Positions 20,006 to 22,726 of a stretch of 22,726 nucleotides of DNA are shown here, piece by piece; position 1 is the first letter of the stretch, and each line of letters begins with the position of its first letter. The stretch covers positions 1 through 22,726 of the forward strand of contig MGFD01000063.1 in NCBI GenBank assembly GCA_001791715.1, written 5' to 3'. Origin of the DNA: Candidatus Uhrbacteria bacterium RIFOXYB2_FULL_45_11. GTDB taxonomy: Bacteria; Patescibacteriota; Patescibacteriia; UBA9934; GWF2-40-263. Under the pieces are notes generated by a model. That model did no database searches and had not been told where the DNA came from. It saw nothing but the letters and a program-made list of their open reading frames with translations. Position numbers and translations under genes: made by a program.

Positions 20006-20362
20006 ATGCAAAAGAAGGTGAGACCCGTTTCCTTGCGCCCGATGACGCGTGAACAAAAGCGTTGGCTTGCCGCGACCATCTTTCTCTTTGTGGTGTTCAT
20101 GGCTGTTGGCTGGTATTTCACGGTGGCTCGCGTATTACAAAAATCGTTTAAAGATTCGCAACAGACCATTTCTGTAAAAGTCGATCAAACAAAGCAACAG
20201 TTCATTGGAGAAGATGATCTGGGACAGAAATCACAGGAAACATTCGATAAAATGAAAGCCTTTTTTGAACAAGCAAAGCAGACACTTGAAAATAAACAAA
20301 AAGCCGAACAAGCGATTTTAGATAATGTGAAAGAAGAATTGAAACAAACTTCAACGCAATGA
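20006..20362 (+). CDS. Small single-helix membrane protein (118 residues), unknown
   Basis: Not recognised. A basic N-terminus (MQKKVRPVSLRPMTREQKRW) is followed by one transmembrane helix (about 21-42: LAATIFLFVVFMAVGWYFTVA) and a Gln/Lys/Glu-rich, probably coiled-coil tail (QTLENKQKAEQAILDNVKEELKQTSTQ). By the positive-inside rule the tail should lie outside the membrane. It starts 3 nt after the MBL-fold stop and ends 1 nt before gyrA, so it belongs to the same transcript. No ribosome site is visible; an alternative start at 20042 (MTREQKRW) would still keep the helix. Confidence 0.75.
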   Translation: MQKKVRPVSLRPMTREQKRWLAATIFLFVVFMAVGWYFTVARVLQKSFKDSQQTISVKVDQTKQQFIGEDDLGQKSQETFDKMKAFFEQAKQTLENKQKAEQAILDNVKEELKQTSTQ

Positions 20363-20363
20363 T

Positions 20364-22726
20364 ATGGCAACAAAGAAAACTGATGAAACGGGAAAAAAAT
20401 CCGAAGAAGAAGTTCAAGATGTTTCATTGAACGGAATTGGGCGTATTGAACGTCGCAGCATCGCCGATGAAATGCAAACGTCGTACTTGGATTACGCCAT
20501 GTCTGTCATTGTTGGGCGTGCGCTTCCGGATATTCGCGATGGACTGAAACCCGTTCACCGCCGTATTTTGTATTCCATGTGGCAAACAGGACTTCGCTCG
20601 AGCGCGAAGTTTAAAAAGTGTGCGTCTGTTGTTGGAGACGTACTTGGAAAATATCACCCGCACGGAGATTCCGCTGTGTATGACTCGCTCGTGCGTATGG
20701 CGCAAGATTTTTCCATGCGCTATCCACTCATTCGCGGACAAGGAAACTTTGGTTCGCTCGATGGGGATCCTGCGGCTGCCTACCGTTACACAGAAGCAAA
20801 ACTTGAAACCATCTCAGAAGAATTGTTGGTTGATATTGAAAAAGAAACGGTTGACTTCATTCCAAACTTTGACGGAACACACAAAGAACCAAAAGTGTTG
20901 CCCGCAAAATTACCAAACTTGCTCATCAACGGAACGGTTGGAATCGCGGTTGGAATGGCGTCTAACATTCCACCACACAACCTTGGAGAGGTTTGTGATG
21001 CAGTGCTTGCACTCATTAAAGACAAAGATACATCCATTGAAGACCTTTCCGAAATCGTGAAAGGTCCAGATTTTCCAACGGGTGGAATTGCGTACAGTAA
21101 TGCGGACATTAAAACGGCTCTCGCGACGGGTCGTGGGGGAGTGGTTGTGCGTGGAAAGACAGATATTGTTGAAGATAAAAAAGGAAATTTTGCCATCGTC
21201 ATCACGGAAATTCCTTATCAAGTCAATAAGGCAAACCTTCTTATTCGTATTGCGCAAAATGTACGCGATAAAAAGATTGAGGGTATCAGAGACTTGCGAG
21301 ACGAATCAACTTCTGAAGGAGTACGTGTTGTTGTTGAACTGAAAAAAGATGCGTATCCAAAAAAAGTGCTCAACCGACTGTATCAAACAACACAACTTCA
21401 AGAGTCGACTCACTACAACATGCTTGCGCTTGTGGATGGCGGAATTTTGCCTCGCGTGCTCAATTTAAAGATGATTTTGGAGGAATACTTGAAGCATCGC
21501 CAAGAGGTTGTAAAACGTCGAACACAATTTGAGCTCACACGCGCTCTTGATCGTGCACACATTCTTGAGGGGCTCCGCATCGCCCTCGCGCAGATCGATA
21601 AAATCATTGCGTGCATCAAGAAATCAAAAGACAAAGAAGAAGCGCGCTTAAACTTGATCAAACAATTTAAATTGTCTGAACGCCAAGCCGTCGCGATTCT
21701 CGACATGCGTTTGCAACAGCTCGCAAACCTGGAGACATTGCGCATCGAACAAGAATACGCAGAAAAAATGGCGCTCATTAAAGAACTTGAATCTATTCTT
21801 GCGAGTGCAAAAAAGATGATGGCGGTGATTGCAAAAGAAGTGGAAGAATTAAAATTGAAATACGCTTCACCTCGTCGCACACAAATCATCAAATCAGGAA
21901 TCAAAGAGTTTTCGATTGAAGACGTTGTGCCTGATACAGAAACGGTTGTGATGATCACAAAAGCGGGATACATCAAACGCATCGATCCAGACACCTTCCG
22001 CACACAAAAGCGTGGCGGAAAAGGAGTTGTTGGAATGGCCTCAAAAGATGAGGATGAAGTAGAACAAGTGTTCTCAACAACCACACACAAAGACTTATTG
22101 TTCTTCACCTCACGCGGTCGCGTCTTCCAGCTTAAGGCGTATGACGTCCCTGAAGCATCGCGTATTGCAAAGGGCCAGGCGCTCGTAAACTTCCTTCAGC
22201 TCGCACCTGGCGAGTCTGTCTCTGCATCGCTCTCAATGGACGAGCTCGCGGATTCAAAGTTCTTGCTCATGGTGACAAACAAGGGAACGATCAAGAAAAC
22301 AGATTTGTCTGAATATGACTCGGTGCGCAAATCTGGACTGATCGCGATTAAGCTGAAAGATGGCGACAACCTGCAATGGGTTCGCCCAACATCTGGAAAA
22401 GACCAGATCATGCTTGTAACTTCTGGCGGACAAGCGGTTCGCTTTGAGGAGAAAGGCGTGCGCCCAATGGGCCGCGTTGCGTCCGGCGTTCGTGGAATCA
22501 AGCTTAAGGGCGATGATTCTGTGGTCGGAATGGGAATCATTCCAGGTGGCAGCTCAAAGAAACCGGGAGAAAAGGAAATTCTGGTTGTGATGGAAAACGG
22601 ATACGGAAAACGCTCGGACCTCATTGAATACAAAGTTCAAGGACGTGGCGGATCCGGAATTAAAACGGCAAATATCAGCAAAAAGACAGGAAAGATCGTC
22701 GCGGCTCATATTGTTGATACAAAAGA
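20364..22726 (+). CDS. gyrA: DNA gyrase subunit A (3' end outside the window)
   Basis: 787 codons are visible and the frame is open at the window end. GyrA forms the DNA breakage-reunion core of gyrase, introducing negative supercoils together with GyrB. Visible: a 30-residue charged N-terminal extension (KKTDETGKKSEEEVQD), then SYLDYAMSVIVGRALPDIRDGLKPVHRR; the quinolone-resistance region GKYHPHGDSAVYDSLVRMAQ, with Ser103 and Asp107 at the E. coli Ser83 and Asp87 positions (the susceptible residues); catalytic Tyr142 in AAAYRYTE; LINGTVGIAVGMASNIPPHN; and the GyrA box QKRGGKG (548-554), which marks gyrase rather than topoisomerase IV. Beta-pinwheel repeats follow (FFTSRGRVF, MVTNKGTIKKT, LVTSGGQAVRF, VVMENGYGKRS). 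Start ATG 20364 lies 1 nt after the preceding stop, with no ribosome site, consistent with coupled translation. Confidence 0.97.
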   Translation, partial: MATKKTDETGKKSEEEVQDVSLNGIGRIERRSIADEMQTSYLDYAMSVIVGRALPDIRDGLKPVHRRILYSMWQTGLRSSAKFKKCASVVGDVLGKYHPHGDSAVYDSLVRMAQDFSMRYPLIRGQGNFGSLDGDPAAAYRYTEAKLETISEELLVDIEKETVDFIPNFDGTHKEPKVLPAKLPNLLINGTVGIAVGMASNIPPHNLGEVCDAVLALIKDKDTSIEDLSEIVKGPDFPTGGIAYSNADIKTALATGRGGVVVRGKTDIVEDKKGNFAIVITEIPYQVNKANLLIRIAQNVRDKKIEGIRDLRDESTSEGVRVVVELKKDAYPKKVLNRLYQTTQLQESTHYNMLALVDGGILPRVLNLKMILEEYLKHRQEVVKRRTQFELTRALDRAHILEGLRIALAQIDKIIACIKKSKDKEEARLNLIKQFKLSERQAVAILDMRLQQLANLETLRIEQEYAEKMALIKELESILASAKKMMAVIAKEVEELKLKYASPRRTQIIKSGIKEFSIEDVVPDTETVVMITKAGYIKRIDPDTFRTQKRGGKGVVGMASKDEDEVEQVFSTTTHKDLLFFTSRGRVFQLKAYDVPEASRIAKGQALVNFLQLAPGESVSASLSMDELADSKFLLMVTNKGTIKKTDLSEYDSVRKSGLIAIKLKDGDNLQWVRPTSGKDQIMLVTSGGQAVRFEEKGVRPMGRVASGVRGIKLKGDDSVVGMGIIPGGSSKKPGEKEILVVMENGYGKRSDLIEYKVQGRGGSGIKTANISKKTGKIVAAHIVDTK

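Noticed and set aside
19336..20169. A 277-residue open frame on minus across the MBL-fold gene
   Set aside because: Antisense to a gene with recognisable family motifs; the Ser-rich translation is typical of a shadow frame.
21413..22633. Two long minus-strand frames within gyrA
   Set aside because: Antisense to unmistakable gyrA sequence and without start signals.

Overview
The window reads as a chromosomal segment of a small-genome bacterium, most likely of the Patescibacteria/CPR type (Parcubacteria-like). This is inferred from a PilB-type pilus ATPase, compact and divergent house-keeping enzymes, many short unrecognised genes, very tight intergenic spacing, and a GC palindrome inserted in frame in tsaD, a pattern I associate with such genomes. 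TGA is used as a stop (ends of the purA-like gene and tsaD), so this is not a recoded SR1/Gracilibacteria genome. Lineage assignment would need a marker-gene tree.

Layout. 1-3733: the end of an unknown gene, a divergent adenylosuccinate-synthetase-family ligase, a hypothetical gene and a thioredoxin-reductase-like flavoprotein, each with its own terminator. 3748-7020: tRNA-Glu(TTC) on minus and, divergently, a 977-residue membrane-anchored TPM-domain protein with coiled coils and a poly-serine tail. 7036-7967 (minus): a predicted seven-bladed beta-propeller protein. 8075-11106 (plus): gpsA, tsaD, tsaE and a hypothetical gene, packed as one operon. 11110-11507: a small Cys-rich protein. 11545-17446 (minus): rpsA (S1, four domains), ftsH, a six-helix membrane protein and pilB. 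17474-18510 (minus): two small unrecognised genes with conspicuous leader and terminator structures. 18504-22726 (plus): a helical hypothetical protein, a metallo-beta-lactamase-fold protein that has lost most metal ligands, a small membrane protein and gyrA (incomplete at the window end).

Expression signals are unusually readable. Nine promoters have a TTGAC-type or close -35 box exactly 17 bp from a TAnnnT -10 box, and a tenth (pilB) is weaker. Two genes (gpsA and the MBL-fold gene) instead have an extended -10 ending about 9 nt before the ATG and no Shine-Dalgarno sequence, suggesting leaderless mRNAs. Nearly every unit ends in a clear intrinsic terminator, several of which overlap the stop codon.

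Most worth following up: the PurA-family ligase, which keeps catalytic residues but has lost substrate-binding ones; the palindromic in-frame insertion in tsaD; a start-threonine-stop mini-ORF under a strong Shine-Dalgarno sequence ahead of an unknown gene; back-to-back promoters sharing one -35 box; and the probable MBL pseudoenzyme. I did not find a CRISPR array, transposase, phage module or toxin-antitoxin pair.
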